The notes under the pieces are model-generated. The model saw only the letters and a list, made by a program, of their open reading frames with translations, was not told the DNA's origin and made no database searches. A stretch of 64,000 nt of DNA from Berghia stephanieae (lineage: Eukaryota; Mollusca; Gastropoda; Nudibranchia; Aeolidiidae): positions 47,032,630 to 47,096,629 of the forward strand of contig CM067451.1 of assembly GCA_034508935.3 (NCBI GenBank). Reading direction: 5' to 3'. Made by a program: the position numbers and the translations under genes. Numbering within the stretch: the first letter of the stretch is position 1; the number at the start of each line of letters is the position of its first letter. Shown piece after piece: positions 12,460 to 22,280 of the stretch.

Positions 12460-12850
12460 GTGGCGGAAGTCTTCAGGTGGAAGTCCATCGGGCGGAAGTC
12501 CTTCAGGTGGAAGTCCTTCAGGTGGAAGTCCATCAGGCGGAAGTCCTTCAGGCGGAAGTCCTTCAGGCGGAAGTCCTCAGGTGGAAGTCCATCGGGCGGA
12601 AGTCCTTCAGGTGGAAGTCCTTCAGGTGGAAGTCCTTCAGGTGGAAGTCCTTCAGGTGGAAGTCCTTCAGGTGGAAGTCCTTCAGGCGGAAGTCCTTCAG
12701 GGGAAGTCCTTCAGGTGGAAGTCCTCAGGCGGAAGTCTTCAGGCGGAAGTCCTTCAGGTGGAAGTCTTCAGGCGGAAGTCCTTCAGGGGGAAGTTCATCG
12801 GGCGGAAGTCCTTCAGGCGGAAGTCCTTCAGGCGGAAGTCCTTCAGGCGG
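12460..12850 (+). repeat. Coding 15-bp minisatellite (GGSPS units)
   Basis: About 27 units of the form GGYGGAAGTCCTTCA encode Gly-Gly-Ser-Pro-Ser. Six units are 14 bp, each lacking one base of a CC, TT or GG pair. The repeat lies inside the large exon of gene 1 and would make the protein length-polymorphic. Confidence 0.9.
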
Positions 12851-14398
12851 AAGTCCATCAGTGAAGTCAGACTAGTGGTGGAAATCCTTCAGGAGGCGGA
12901 AGTAATCCAGGAAATTCCCAAGGCCAGTTGTCGCCACAAAATCCGTACACTTCCAACACTGGCTCAGGGGGACCAGCAACATGGGAGGTCTGGGGAACCC
13001 TTCCAGTCCCAGTGGTGCCAATCCCGGTAACCCTGGCAACATAAAAAACCCTGCATCGTCTGGGGCCACGGTATGTCATCAGCCGGCGGAGGAGGAATGG
13101 GAGGCGGATCTTCTCCATCAGGTGGCAGTGGAGGGCAAACGGGAAGTGGGGCTCCATCCGGTGGCTCTGCTCCATCAGGAGGTGGGTCGGCTCCATCAGG
13201 AGGTGGATCGGCTCCATCTGGAGGTGGGTCGGCTCCATCAGGAGGTGGATCGGCTCCATCTGGAGGTGGATCAGCTCCATCAGGAGGTGGGTCGGCTCCA
13301 TCAGGAAGTGGGTCGGCTCCATCAGGAGGTGGGCAAGGCAGCGGTGTGGCATCAGGTGGTAGTCAAAGTCCTAGTGGTAGCGGTAGTAGTGGTGGTAGTC
13401 CAGCGGGTGGTACGCCCAGCGGTGCTGGTAGTGGCAGTGGAGGAGGTGGCAGTTCAGCGCCTTCAAATTCAAGTCCGTATGGGACTAAACCCAATCCAGC
13501 ATCTGGGGGTGCCAGTGGTAGTAGTGGTAGTAGTGGTAGTAGTGGTGGTAGTGGTGGAGGTAGTAGTAGTAGTAGTAGTAGCGGTGGAAGTGGTGGTGCC
13601 GGGAGTGGTAGTGGTGGTTCTGCCCCTTCCAATAACAGTCCTTTCGGTGGTAGTGGTGGTAGTGGTAGTAGTGGTAGCAGTGGTGGTACTGGCGGTGCTG
13701 GAAGCGGTAGTGGTGGTAGTGGTGGTAGTGGTGGGTCTCAGCCATCTAATAACAGCCCGTACGGTCAAGGAAATGGTGGAAGCGGTGCCGGAAGTGGCCA
13801 AGGAGGTGGGGCTCAACCGTCGAATAGCAGTCCGTACACTGGCGGTAGTGGTAGCAGCAGTAGTGGCGGCAGCGGTAGTGGCGGCAGTGGTAGTGGCGGC
13901 AGTGGTAGTGGTGGGAACACTGGTGGTTCTCAGCCGTCCAACTCCAGTCCATTTGGTAGTGGATCTGGCGGGTCTGCGAGTGGATCAGGAGGTGGTGCAA
14001 GTAGTGGCTCAGGACCTACGAGTGGTGGGAATACAGGCAGTTCGAATCCGGGGGGATTTTCAAATCCTAGTGGTGGTAGTGGTAGTAGTGGCGGAAGTGG
14101 TAGTGGTAGTAGTGGTGGTAGTGGCGGAAGTGGTAGTGGTAGTGGCGGTAGCTCCCCAAGCAACTCAAGCCCCTATGGTAATGGCTCTGGAGGTTCAGGA
14201 AGTGGTGGTAGTGGCAGTTCTTCGAGTGGAGGAAGTCAAGGGGGTTCGAACCCTGGAGGATTTTCAAGTCCAAGTGGAAGTAGCGGAGGTAGCCAGTCTG
14301 GTTCGTCCAATCAGATGCCGTCTGGATCAGGTCAAAGTTTGACCCCGCCTAATGGCGGAGCGTCCGGATCTGGCACCGCCCCCAACCAGCAACCATCG
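12460..14398 (+). CDS. Gene 1, large Gly/Ser-rich repeat exon (frame interrupted)
   Basis: The acceptor is TTCAAATCAG ending at 12459 and the donor GTAAGT at 14399. Parts in order: a coding 15-bp repeat giving (GGSPS)n, about 27 units at 12460-12850; a GQLSPQNPYTSNTGSGGP segment (about 12922-12975); a GNPSSPSGANPGNPGN segment; a 21-bp repeat giving SAPSGGG (13166-13330); then about 350 residues of GGSGS linkers broken by six PSN(N/S)SP(Y/F) blocks near 13457, 13622, 13739, 13813, 13931 and 14152. From 13073 the frame is open for 442 codons to the donor. Upstream the frame changes at least four times, each explicable by one missing base in a two-base run (for example 14-bp units at 12462, 12567, 12687). 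I think these are consensus errors rather than gene death, because the codon pattern is intact and the noncoding arrays show the same defect. Probable structural matrix protein; the family is not recognised. Confidence 0.75.
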
Positions 14399-14969
14399 GT
14401 AAGTGGCTGAAATTGCAATCAATAAAACATAAGATAAAATTAAATACGTGAATAACAATTTTTAAAATAATAAATGCGTGAATAAATATATTTTCTTCTT
14501 TGTAAAGGGCATTGCAGACGTTTGGTGGATATTGCGCTAGACAAATGCTCCAGTCGGAGTTGTTCCTTGAACACTTCTGACAACTCACTAGGACTAAAAT
14601 GACGTCACAATACAAGTCCAAATGTCACCCCGACCAACAAAAGTGAAATAATTGGCTGTAGAGCGGAATGCCAGTTCGGACACCATCTGCATTCACCGTC
14701 TATTGTTACCCTTAAATTGAATAAGAATTGTGGCATATAGCTGGCATCCTATCGAACACAACAAGTAATAAATGCACGATAAATTTAAGCCAGACGATGA
14801 ATTACACGAGATACGTATCATGTCATTCGCTTTTGATATCCATTTTTCTTCCCTATTTCAAACATCAGCCCCCCCCCCCTTTCCCCTTTGATGTAATACC
14901 TTTTTGACTCGATGGGTCACTAATGAGTCACCACCAACGTCCAACGTCAAACCCAATCTTTTTCCACAG
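14399..14969. mobile_element. Intron 3 of gene 1 with a reversed dispersed-repeat fragment (14485-14640)
   Basis: Bases about 14485-14640 match the reverse complement of 21220-21360, including GGTGGATATTGCGCTAGACA and CTCACTAGGACT near an ACGTCA. The fragment shares the TTGTAAAG..GGATATTGCGC tail of SINE family 1. A C-run lies at about 14871-14880. The intron has GTAAGT at its start and TTTTTCCACAG at its end, both in phase 0. Confidence 0.55.
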
Positions 14970-15035
14970 GGCAGCTCCGGCTCGCCAGCCCAGCCCAACC
15001 AAAACGTCTTTGGAGGTCAGAGTGGATCCGGCTAG
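14970..15035 (+). CDS. Gene 1, terminal exon
   Basis: The acceptor is TCTTTTTCCACAG ending at 14969. Twenty-one codons follow in phase 0, matching the phase-0 end of the previous exon: GSSGSPAQPNQNVFGGQSGSG then TAG at 15033-15035. The composition agrees with the rest of the protein. The 3' untranslated region runs on from 15036 with several ACGTC motifs and a variant poly(A) signal at 15145-15150. The protein therefore ends in the same Gly/Ser-rich style with no membrane anchor or folded C-terminal domain. Confidence 0.75.
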   Translation, partial: GSSGSPAQPNQNVFGGQSGSG

Positions 15036-15144
15036 ACGTCCAAAATGACGCGCGACGTCAGGAAATCTGTGAGACGAATCGGGACGTCTCAAGACACCAA
15101 CAACGTCATGAGACGCCTTGAGACAAATATTTTAACAATCAAAC

Positions 15145-15150
15145 ATTAAA
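15145..15150 (+). terminator. Variant poly(A) signal (ATTAAA) for gene 1
   Basis: ATTAAA lies 110 bp after the gene 1 stop codon, followed by a T-rich stretch at 15160-15190. ATTAAA is the commonest functional variant of AATAAA in animals. No canonical AATAAA is present nearer the stop. Confidence 0.45.
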
Positions 15151-15194
15151 AAAAGATAGATTTTGTTTTGTTTTGTTTTTCATTTCTTCTATTT

Positions 15195-15390
15195 GCGCGC
15201 GGCAATGTGGTATTGTGGTATGCCACTAGCTTTCGGATCGGAAGGTCTTGGGTTTGAACCTCGCTCGGCGCATAGTTGAGTCCTTGGAAAAAAAATTTAC
15301 CCACAATATCTCATCGTGCTCATGTATAAAATGAGTATCTGGTCGTTAACAGCGTCGTCACTGTCGGAAACAAATTGTAAAATGGCCTAA
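15195..15390 (+). mobile_element. SINE family 1, 3'-replaced copy
   Basis: It has the tRNA-like head (TCTTGGGTTTGAACCTCGCT at about 15247-15266 is box B) and the body through ATGAGTATCTGGTCGTTAAC. Similarity to the other copies stops near 15391, where a hammerhead-like sequence and a TATATAAATG tail follow instead of the usual tail. It may be a junction between two elements or a chimeric retroelement. Confidence 0.65.
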
Positions 15391-15398
15391 CAAAGTAT

Positions 15399-15444
15399 GC
15401 CGACTGACGATGTGGATGAAGACCACAGAAACATGTGTTTCGGC
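15399..15444 (+). ncRNA. Hammerhead ribozyme motif (type I, short stem III)
   Basis: Seen, in order: stem I 5' strand GCCGA (15399-15403); conserved core CTGACGA (15404-15410, the CUGANGA box); stem II TGTGG/CCACA (15411-15415 with 15423-15427) closing a 7-base loop; core GAA (15428-15430); stem III ACA/TGT (15431-15433 with 15436-15438) with a 2-base loop; cleavage position T at 15439; stem I 3' strand TCGGC (15440-15444), fully complementary to GCCGA. All 13 helix pairs are Watson-Crick. Known: type I hammerheads with very short stem III occur in Penelope-like elements and related retroelements of animals. A GUU cleavage triplet is less favoured than GUC, so activity is uncertain. A TATATAAATG string and a TA microsatellite follow. 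Confidence 0.7.
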
Positions 15445-15458
15445 CATATATAAATGTG

Positions 15459-15460
<2 letters not shown>

Positions 15461-15536
<76 letters not shown>
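15461..15536. repeat. (TA)n microsatellite
   Basis: TA dinucleotide repeat with one ATGTAT break, directly after the hammerhead-containing segment. Confidence 0.95.
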
Positions 15537-15540
<4 letters not shown>

Positions 15541-15571
15541 CTATAAACAGATTGAAAAGATAACATTAGTG

Positions 15572-15700
15572 AGTTAACGGTGACGTTTCCAACCTACAGT
15601 GAACGACAAACGGCGTGAAAGAAAACGAAGATCTCTCCTCGGAGTCTTAACTTCCACATCATTCGTCGATCGTTGTAGGGTGGTAACGTCACCGTTAACT
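15572..15700. repeat. Imperfect foldback (long inverted repeat)
   Basis: The left arm 15572-15607 starts AGTTAACGGTGACGTT and the right arm 15665-15700 is its reverse complement with about 29 of 36 positions matching. Pairing continues more weakly inward for about 18 bp, leaving a loop of about 21 bp. It could be a small foldback transposon or a hairpin RNA precursor; the sequence alone does not say which. The gap up to 15945 shows no gene. Confidence 0.6.
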
Positions 15701-15945
15701 TGCTATGAACTCTCTCTTCACCGGACATTTTCTGAATTTTCCCGTGACGTCATACCCAGCCAACACAAAATAGATTTTGTTAATCCTAACATAAAAGGAA
15801 TAAATAAAAATTACATCATTTGGTTCAGCGAAACCAGTTGCCAGTACTGCATTAAGATTTCAGAAATATAAACGAAGAAAATCTACCATTGGTTTTGTGT
15901 ACAAAAGAAATCTAATTGAGAAACTGTTGTTTGTATCGACTGTGA

Positions 15946-18900
15946 CGATGTCCCAGGAGTTGTATGTCGTCCTTGCGTGTCCCAGGAGTTGGATATGTCG
16001 TCCTTGCGTGTCCCAGGAGTTAACGATGTCCAGGAGTTGGTGTGTCGTCCTTGCGTGTCCCAGGAGTTGGAATGTCGTCCTTGCGTGTCCCAGGAGTTGT
16101 ATGTCGTCCTTGCGTGTCCCAGGATTGACGATGTCCCAGGAGTTGGTATGTCGTCCTTGCGTGTCCCAGGATTGCGTTGTCAATATGTCGTCCTTGCGTG
16201 TCCCAGGATTAACGATGTCCAGGAGTTGGTATGTCGTCCTTGCGTGTCCAGGAGTTGATATGTCGTCCTTGCGTGTCCCAGGATTTAGACGATTCGTCCC
16301 AGGAGTTGACATGTCGTCCTTGCGTGTCCCAGAGTGAAGTTGTCTGCGATATCCCAGGAGTTGGTATGTCGTCCTTGCAGTGTCCCAGGAATTGTACGAT
16401 GTGTCCCAGGAGTTGGTATGTCGTCCTTGCGTGTCCCAGGATTTACGATGTCCCAGGGAATGTTTGCGATGTCCCAGGAGTTGGATATGTCGTCCTTGCG
16501 TGTCCCAGGAATTGACATGTCGTCCTTGCGTGTTCCAGTGACATGTCGGATCATGTCGTCCTTGCGTGTCCCAGGAGTTGGAATGTCGTCCTTGCGTGTC
16601 CCAGGAATTGACGATGTCCAGAATTGTATGTCGTCCTTGCGTGTACCAGGAGTGTTGTCGGCAGAATTGATGTCCCTATGAGTTGGTATGTCGTCCTTGC
16701 GTGTCCCAGGATTAACGATGCCCAGGAGTTGGTATGTCGTCCTTGCGTGTCCCAGGAGTTGTACGCTGTCCCAGGAGTTGGTATGTCGTCCTTGCGTGTC
16801 CCAGGAGTTGACGATGTCCCAGGAGTTGATATGTCGTCCTTGCGTGTCCAGGAGTTGGTACGTGTTTGCAGTCCAGGAGTTGGCATGTCGTCCTTGCGTG
16901 TCCCAGGAGTTGGCATGTCGTCCTTGCGTGTTCCAGGAGTTGGATGTCTCCTTGGTAGTGTCCATTGCGATGTCCCAGGAGTTGATCATGTCGTCCTTGC
17001 GTGTCCCAGGATTGACGATGTGCACAGGAGTTGGTATGTCGTCCTTGCGTGTCCCAGGAGTTTAACGATGTCCACGAGTTGGTGTCGTCCTTGCGTGTCC
17101 CAGGATTAACGATGTCCCAGGAGGTTGCGGTGTCCCAGGAGTTGAGATAGTCAGTCCTTGATGCGTTCGTGTCCAGGAGTTGACGATGTCCAGGAGTTGA
17201 CATGTCGTCCTTGCGTGTCCCAGGAGTTGACATGTCGTCCTTGCGTGTTCCGGGAGTTGACGATGTCTCACGAGTTGGTATGTCGTCCTTGCGTGTCCCA
17301 GGAGTTGACGATGTCACGAGTGGAGTGTTGACGATGTCGCCTTGACGATGTCCCAGGAGTTGGTATGTCGTCTTTGCGTGTCCCAGGAGTTGGTATGACA
17401 TGTGTCCCACGAGTTGCATGTCGTCTTGCGTGTTCCAGGAGTTGACATGTCTCAGGAGTTGGTATGTCGTCCTAGCGTGTCCATGTGTTTGCTGTCCCAG
17501 GAGTTGGCATGTCGTCCTTGCGTGTCCCAGGAATATGTCGTGTCCTGCAGTCGAGTTGGTATGTCGTCCTTGCATGTCCCAGGATTGACGATGTCCACGA
17601 GTTGGTATGTCGTCCTTGCGTGTCCCAGGAGTTGACATGTCACAGGAGTTGGTATGTCGTCCTTGCGTGTCCCAGGAGTTGAATGTCGTCCTTGCGTGTC
17701 CCAGGAGTTGGTATGTCGTCCTTGCGTGTCCCAGGAGTTGATATGTCGTCCTTGCGTGTCCCAGGATTTAACGATGTCCCAGGAGTTGATGTCGTCCTTG
17801 CGTGTCCCAGGAGTTGTATGTTGTCCTTGCGTGTCCCAGATTTCGTGTGCCAGGAGTTGGTATGTCGTCCTTGCGTGTCCCAGGAGTTGTATGTCGTCCT
17901 TGCGTGTCCCAGGATTTAACGATGTGCCAGGAGTTGGTATGTCGTCCTTGCGTGTCCCAGGAGTTGTATGTCGTCCTTGCATGTCCCAGGAGATTGACGA
18001 TATCCCAGGAGTTGGTATGTCGTCCTTGCGTGTCCCAGTGGATTTTGACGATGTCCCATGAGTTGGTATGTCGTCCTTGCGTGTCCCAGGAGTTGTACGA
18101 TCCCCTTGCGTGTCCCAGGAGTTGGTATGTCGTCCTTGCGTGTCCCAGGAGTTGTATGTCGTCCTTGCGTGTCCCAGGAGTTGACGATGTCCCAGGAGTT
18201 GGTATGTCGTCCTTGCGTGTCCCGGAGGAATTGACGATGTCCCATGGAGTTGGTATGTCGTCCTTGCGTGTCCCAGGAGTTGCGATGTCCCATGAGTTGT
18301 ATGTCGTCCTTGCGTGTCCCAGGATTTAACGATGCCCCAGGAGTTGGTATGTCGTCCTTGCGTGTCCCAGGAATTGACGATGTCCCATGAGTTGGTATGT
18401 CGTCCTTGCTGTCCCAGGATTTAACGATGCCCAGGAGTTGGTATGTCGTCCTTGCGTGTCCCAGGAGTTGACGATGTCCCAGGAGTTGATATGTCGTCCT
18501 TGCGTGTCCCAGGAGTTGACGATGTCCAGGAGTTGACATGTCGTCCTTGCGTGTCCCAGGAGTTGACATGTCGTCCTTGCATGTTCCGGAGTTGACGATG
18601 TCCCAGGAGTTGGTATGTCGTCCTTGCGTGTCCCAGGAGTTGACGATATCCCATGAGTTGGTATGTCGTCCTTGCGTGTCCCAGGAGTTGACGATGTCAC
18701 AGGAGTTGACATGTCGTCCTTGCGTGTCCCAGGAGTTGACATGTCGTCCTTGCGTGTTCCGGGAGTTGACGATGTCTCAGGAGTTGGTATGTCGTCCTTG
18801 CGTGTCCCAGGAGTTGATATGTCGTCCTTGCGTGTCCCAGGATTTAACGATGTGCCAGGAGTTGGTATGTCGTCCTTGCGTGTCCCAGGATTTAACGATG

Positions 18901-19775
18901 TGTCAGGAGTTGGTGTGTCGTCCTTGCGTGTCCCAGGATTTAACGATGTCCCAGGAGTTGATATGTCGTCCTTGCGTGTCTCAGGAGTTGACGATGTCAC
19001 AGGAGTTGACATGTCGTCCTTGCGTGTCCCAGGATTTAACGATGTCCAGGAGTTGACGATGTCACAGGAGTTGACATGTCGTCCTTGCGTGTCCCAGGAG
19101 TTGACATGTCGTCCTTGCGTGTTCCGGGAGTTGACGATGTCTCAGGAGTTGGTATGTCGTCCTTGCGTGTCCCAGGAGTTGACGATGTCCCAGGAGTTGA
19201 CGATGTCGTCCTTGCGTGTCCCAGGAGTTGGTATGTCGTCTTTGCGTGTCCCAGGAGTTGGTATGTTATCCTTGCGTGTCCCAGGAGTTGACATGTCATC
19301 CTTGCGTGTTCCGGGAGTTGACGATGTCTCAGGAGTTGGTATGTCGTCCTTGCGTGTCCCAGGAGTTGACCATGTCCCAGGAGCTGGCATGTCGTCCTTG
19401 CGTGTCCCAGGAATTGACGATGTCACAGGAGTTGATATGTCGTCCTTGCGTGTCCCAGGAGTTGACATGTCATCCTTGCGTGTCCCAGGAGTTGACCATG
19501 TCCCAGGAGCTGGCATGTCGTCCTTGCGTGTCCCAGGAATTGACGATGTCCCATGAGTTGGTATGTCGTCCTTGCGTGTCCCAGGAATTGACGATGTCAC
19601 ACGAGTTGGTATGTCGTCCTTGCATGTCCCAGGAATTGACGATGTCACAGGAGTTGGTATGTCATCCTTGCGTGTCCCAGGAGTTGGTATGTCATCCTTG
19701 CGTGTCCCAGGAGTTTACGATGTCCCACGAGTTGGCATGTCGTCCTTGCGTGTCCCAGGAGTTGGTATGTCGTCC
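15946..19775. repeat. Composite minisatellite, about 30-bp and 18-bp sub-units (48 bp)
   Basis: A 30-bp piece containing ATGTCGTCCTTGCGTGTCCC and an 18-bp piece of the form GATGTCCCAGGAGTTGAC alternate, sharing CCCAGGAGTTG. In places either piece is repeated alone. The left part (about 15946-17650) has many one- and two-base gaps; the right part (18530-19775) is cleaner. Open frames on both strands are by-products of the 48-bp (16-codon) period. Confidence 0.92.
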
Positions 19776-19837
19776 TTTAGGCCCATGGAGTAGGAGTTTG
19801 TTCTGGTTTCTGTTTGGTGAAACGGACAATGGCAATT

Positions 19838-20020
19838 GTTTGCTATCCTTTGAATAGAACGCAAGTCTATCGCCAAGTACTTTCCGCCAGATTTAATAGA
19901 CCCAACTACCCAATCACTGCTGGGTGGACAGGGGGGTCGTCTGCACCTGGAATTGATCTTGGTCACTTTGCATGTAAATCGAGTGATCTATCAACTGAGC
20001 TATCGGGTCCTCCTTCAGCT
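19838..20020 (-). mobile_element. tRNA-derived SINE family 3
   Basis: On the - strand it reads a tRNA-like head (GATAGCTCAGTTGATAGATC, box A, about 19991-20010), a GATCAATTCCAGG-like box B region, a CCCCCCTGTCCACCCAGC segment and a tail with GGGTAGTTGGGTCTATTAAA. The same family occurs at 61345-61545 (+), with fragments at 36285-36345 (-) and 47405-47470 (+). Confidence 0.7.
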
Positions 20021-20129
20021 GGTAAGGAAGGAGAAACACGTTTCCTTACTAAACCTTCATCATGTGATGACGCCATTGAAATGGAATCGCAATGAAGATT
20101 CACACTCTTGTTCTCCATCAACTATTCTG

Positions 20130-20405
20130 TGCTGCTTTGTGCGCGTGTGGTCTGACACTCGCAGTCCGACCGGAACGTCAAAGGTTTGAGGCTCAGTCGA
20201 GTCCTTCGAAAAGGGTTCTTTACTCACATTCTCTATCCATACTCAGGTGTAAAATGAGTACCTGGTATTTTAAAAGCGATGTTTCTATATGAAAAAAATG
20301 TAATATCGCCTAACAGGTGTCATTTCATGTATTACAAGTTAAATGTTGCTGTTGACTTGGGACCCCTTGTAAAGGATTTTGATCACGTTTAGCGTGTATT
20401 GACCC
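20130..20405 (+). mobile_element. tRNA-derived SINE family 1, diverged copy
   Basis: Diverged head (GTGTGGTCTGACACTCGCAG) and body (GGTGTAAAATGAGTACCTGG), then AATATCGCCTAACAGG and the tail TTGTAAAGGATTTTGATCAC. It is directly followed by other repeat sequence to 20530. Confidence 0.7.
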
Positions 20406-20529
20406 ATCTAATTTCTTTAGTTTTTATCTTTTTTTATAGTTAGGTTTTGCTGTGTTACACGGGAGTTTTCTTTGTTCATTTATCCTTATGGTGTGACACT
20501 TGGACTTTTATTGATGTTGAGCGTTTAGT

Positions 20530-21240
20530 TAAAAAAAGAAACTGACAACATCCGCCAGTCGGACATAACGCACCAACACACAGAACTATCTGTAATCTTG
20601 TCAGCCGGACATAACGCACCAAAACACAGAACTATCTGTAATCTTGTCATCCGGACATAACGCACCAAAACACAGAACTATCTGTAATCTTGTCATCCGG
20701 ACATAACGCACCAAAACACAGAACTATCTGTAATCTTGTCATCCGGACATAACGCACCAAAACACAGAACTATCTGTAATCTTGTCAGCCGGACATAACG
20801 CACCAAAACACAGAACTATCTGTAATCTTGTCAGCCGGGACATAACGCACCAAAACACAGAACTATCTGTAATCTTGTCAGCCGGACATAACGCACCAAA
20901 ACACAGAACTATCTGTAATCTTGTCATCCGGACATAACGCACCAAAACACAGAACTATCTGTAATCTTGTCAGCCGGACATAACGCACCAAAACACAGAA
21001 CTATCTGTAATCTTGTCAGCCGGACATAACGCACCAAAACACAGAACTATCTGTAATCTTGTCAGCCGGACATAACGCACCAAAACACAGAACTATCTGT
21101 AATCTTAAACGTCTATAGTATAATTTGATTGTTGAAATTTAGTAAGAACTACTAATAAAAATGAAATGGCTGGCTAAAAATAAAAATAAAGAGCTTAGTG
21201 ACGTCAATTTCGTTTCTTCTATACTTATCGCCTGACACTT
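20530..21240 (+). mobile_element. Dispersed repeat R1 with internal 46-bp expansion
   Basis: The left edge (AACATCCGCCAGTCGGACAT) and right edge (AATGGCTGGCTAAAAATAAA) match the compact copy at 31200-31395. Between them a 46-bp unit (GGACATAACGCACCAAAACA then CAGAACTATCTGTAATCTTG) is repeated about 12 times at 20560-21106, where the 31 kb copy has a single diverged unit. No coding capacity seen. The class is unknown. Confidence 0.7.
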
Positions 21241-21376
21241 GGACTTGTATTGTGCACCGCCTAGTGAGTTGTCGTTAGAAGTGTTTAAGGAACAACTTCC
21301 ACTGGAGCATTTGCCTAGCGCAATATCTACCAAACCTGCGCAACGCCCTTTGCAAGGAAGAAAATAGTCCCGTTTT

Positions 21377-21985
21377 GCAGCTATGTGGTCTAGTGGTATG
21401 ACACTCGCTTTCGGATCGGAAGGTCCTGAGTTCAAGCCTAGCTCGGGGCATAGTTGAGCTCTTGGAAAAGGCTCTTTACCCACATTCTCTCACCATACTC
21501 AGGTGTAAAATGAGTACATGGCCGTTAACAGCGTTGTCTCTTTCCGAAAAGAATTGCAATATCGCCTAACAGGCGTCTTGTCCCGTCCTACAGGTTAAGT
21601 GTTGTTGTTGACTTCAAATTGAAAACACCCCGCTGTCGAGTGAAGGTTGGTGAACGCGCCTTTCAGCATTCTGGTCCAAGGTTGTGGAATTTACTACCAC
21701 TAGAGATACGTTCTTCGTCTTCACTAGAGGAATTCAAGCGTCGATTGAAGGCATTCTTATTCCGACAGGCTTTTCTTTTGATTATGTGTATAATTAGCGT
21801 TGTTCGTGTACTGTGTTAGTGCTTAATGATTAAGTTAATCTATGTTATGCGCCCAGAGCCCTCCTGATGAAGGGATGTTTGGCGCACTATAAATCTATAC
21901 AATTATTATTATTGTTGGACAGGGATCCCTTGTAAAGCGCTTTGATCATGGTTAGTGGATATTGCGCTATATAAAATCCCAAGCC
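21377..21985 (+). mobile_element. SINE family 1 copy interrupted by a LINE
   Basis: The SINE head (TGTGGTCTAGTGGTATGACA, box A at about 21384) and body run to about 21614. The SINE then resumes at about 21915 with GGACAGGGATCCCTTGTAAA and ends ATTGCGCTATATAAA. The 300 bp between is a LINE 3' end, described separately. TTGTTG strings on both sides are compatible with a short target-site duplication. Confidence 0.8.
21618..21914 (+). mobile_element. 5'-truncated LINE (CR1/L2-like) 3' end, nested in SINE
   Basis: Translation from 21619 gives GERAFQHSGPRLWNLLPLEI and then SSLEEFKRRLKAFLF, the well-known C-terminal tail of ORF2 reverse transcriptases of the CR1/L2/Rex1 kind. A stop at 21817-21819 and a 3' end with GGCGCACTATAAAT and (ATT)n follow, typical of these LINEs. 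Only about 65 codons remain. Known family motif; the exact clade is not determined. Confidence 0.75.
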
Positions 21986-22004
21986 CAAGTTTACAACACC
22001 AGTG

Positions 22005-22275
22005 AGGAATGGTTCGATTTAGTGGTTGTCGTGGAATGGTTCGATTAGGATTGTCGTTGGAATGGGTTCGATTGAACGATTGTCGTTAGGAATGGGTTCG
22101 ATTGAACGATTGTCGTTAGGAATGGTTCGATTTAGTGGTTGTCGTTAGGAATGGTTCGATTTAGTGATTGTCGTTAGGAATGGGTTCGATTTAGTGGTTG
22201 TCGTTAGGAATGGGTTTGATTTAGTGGTTGTCGTTAGGAATTGGTTCGATTAGTGATTGTTAGGAATGGGTTTGA
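22005..22275. repeat. About 30-bp minisatellite, about 9 copies
   Basis: Units contain GGAATGGGTTCGATTTAGTG followed by GTTGTCGTTA. They vary in length by one to three bases. The array abuts the 31-bp array starting near 22281. Confidence 0.85.
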
Positions 22276-22280
22276 TTAGT

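Noticed and set aside
13056-13080. Tiny intron (GTATGT..ATCAG) to explain the frame change near 13068
   Set aside because: It would be only about 13 bp long, far below any spliceosomal intron. A one-base consensus error is simpler.
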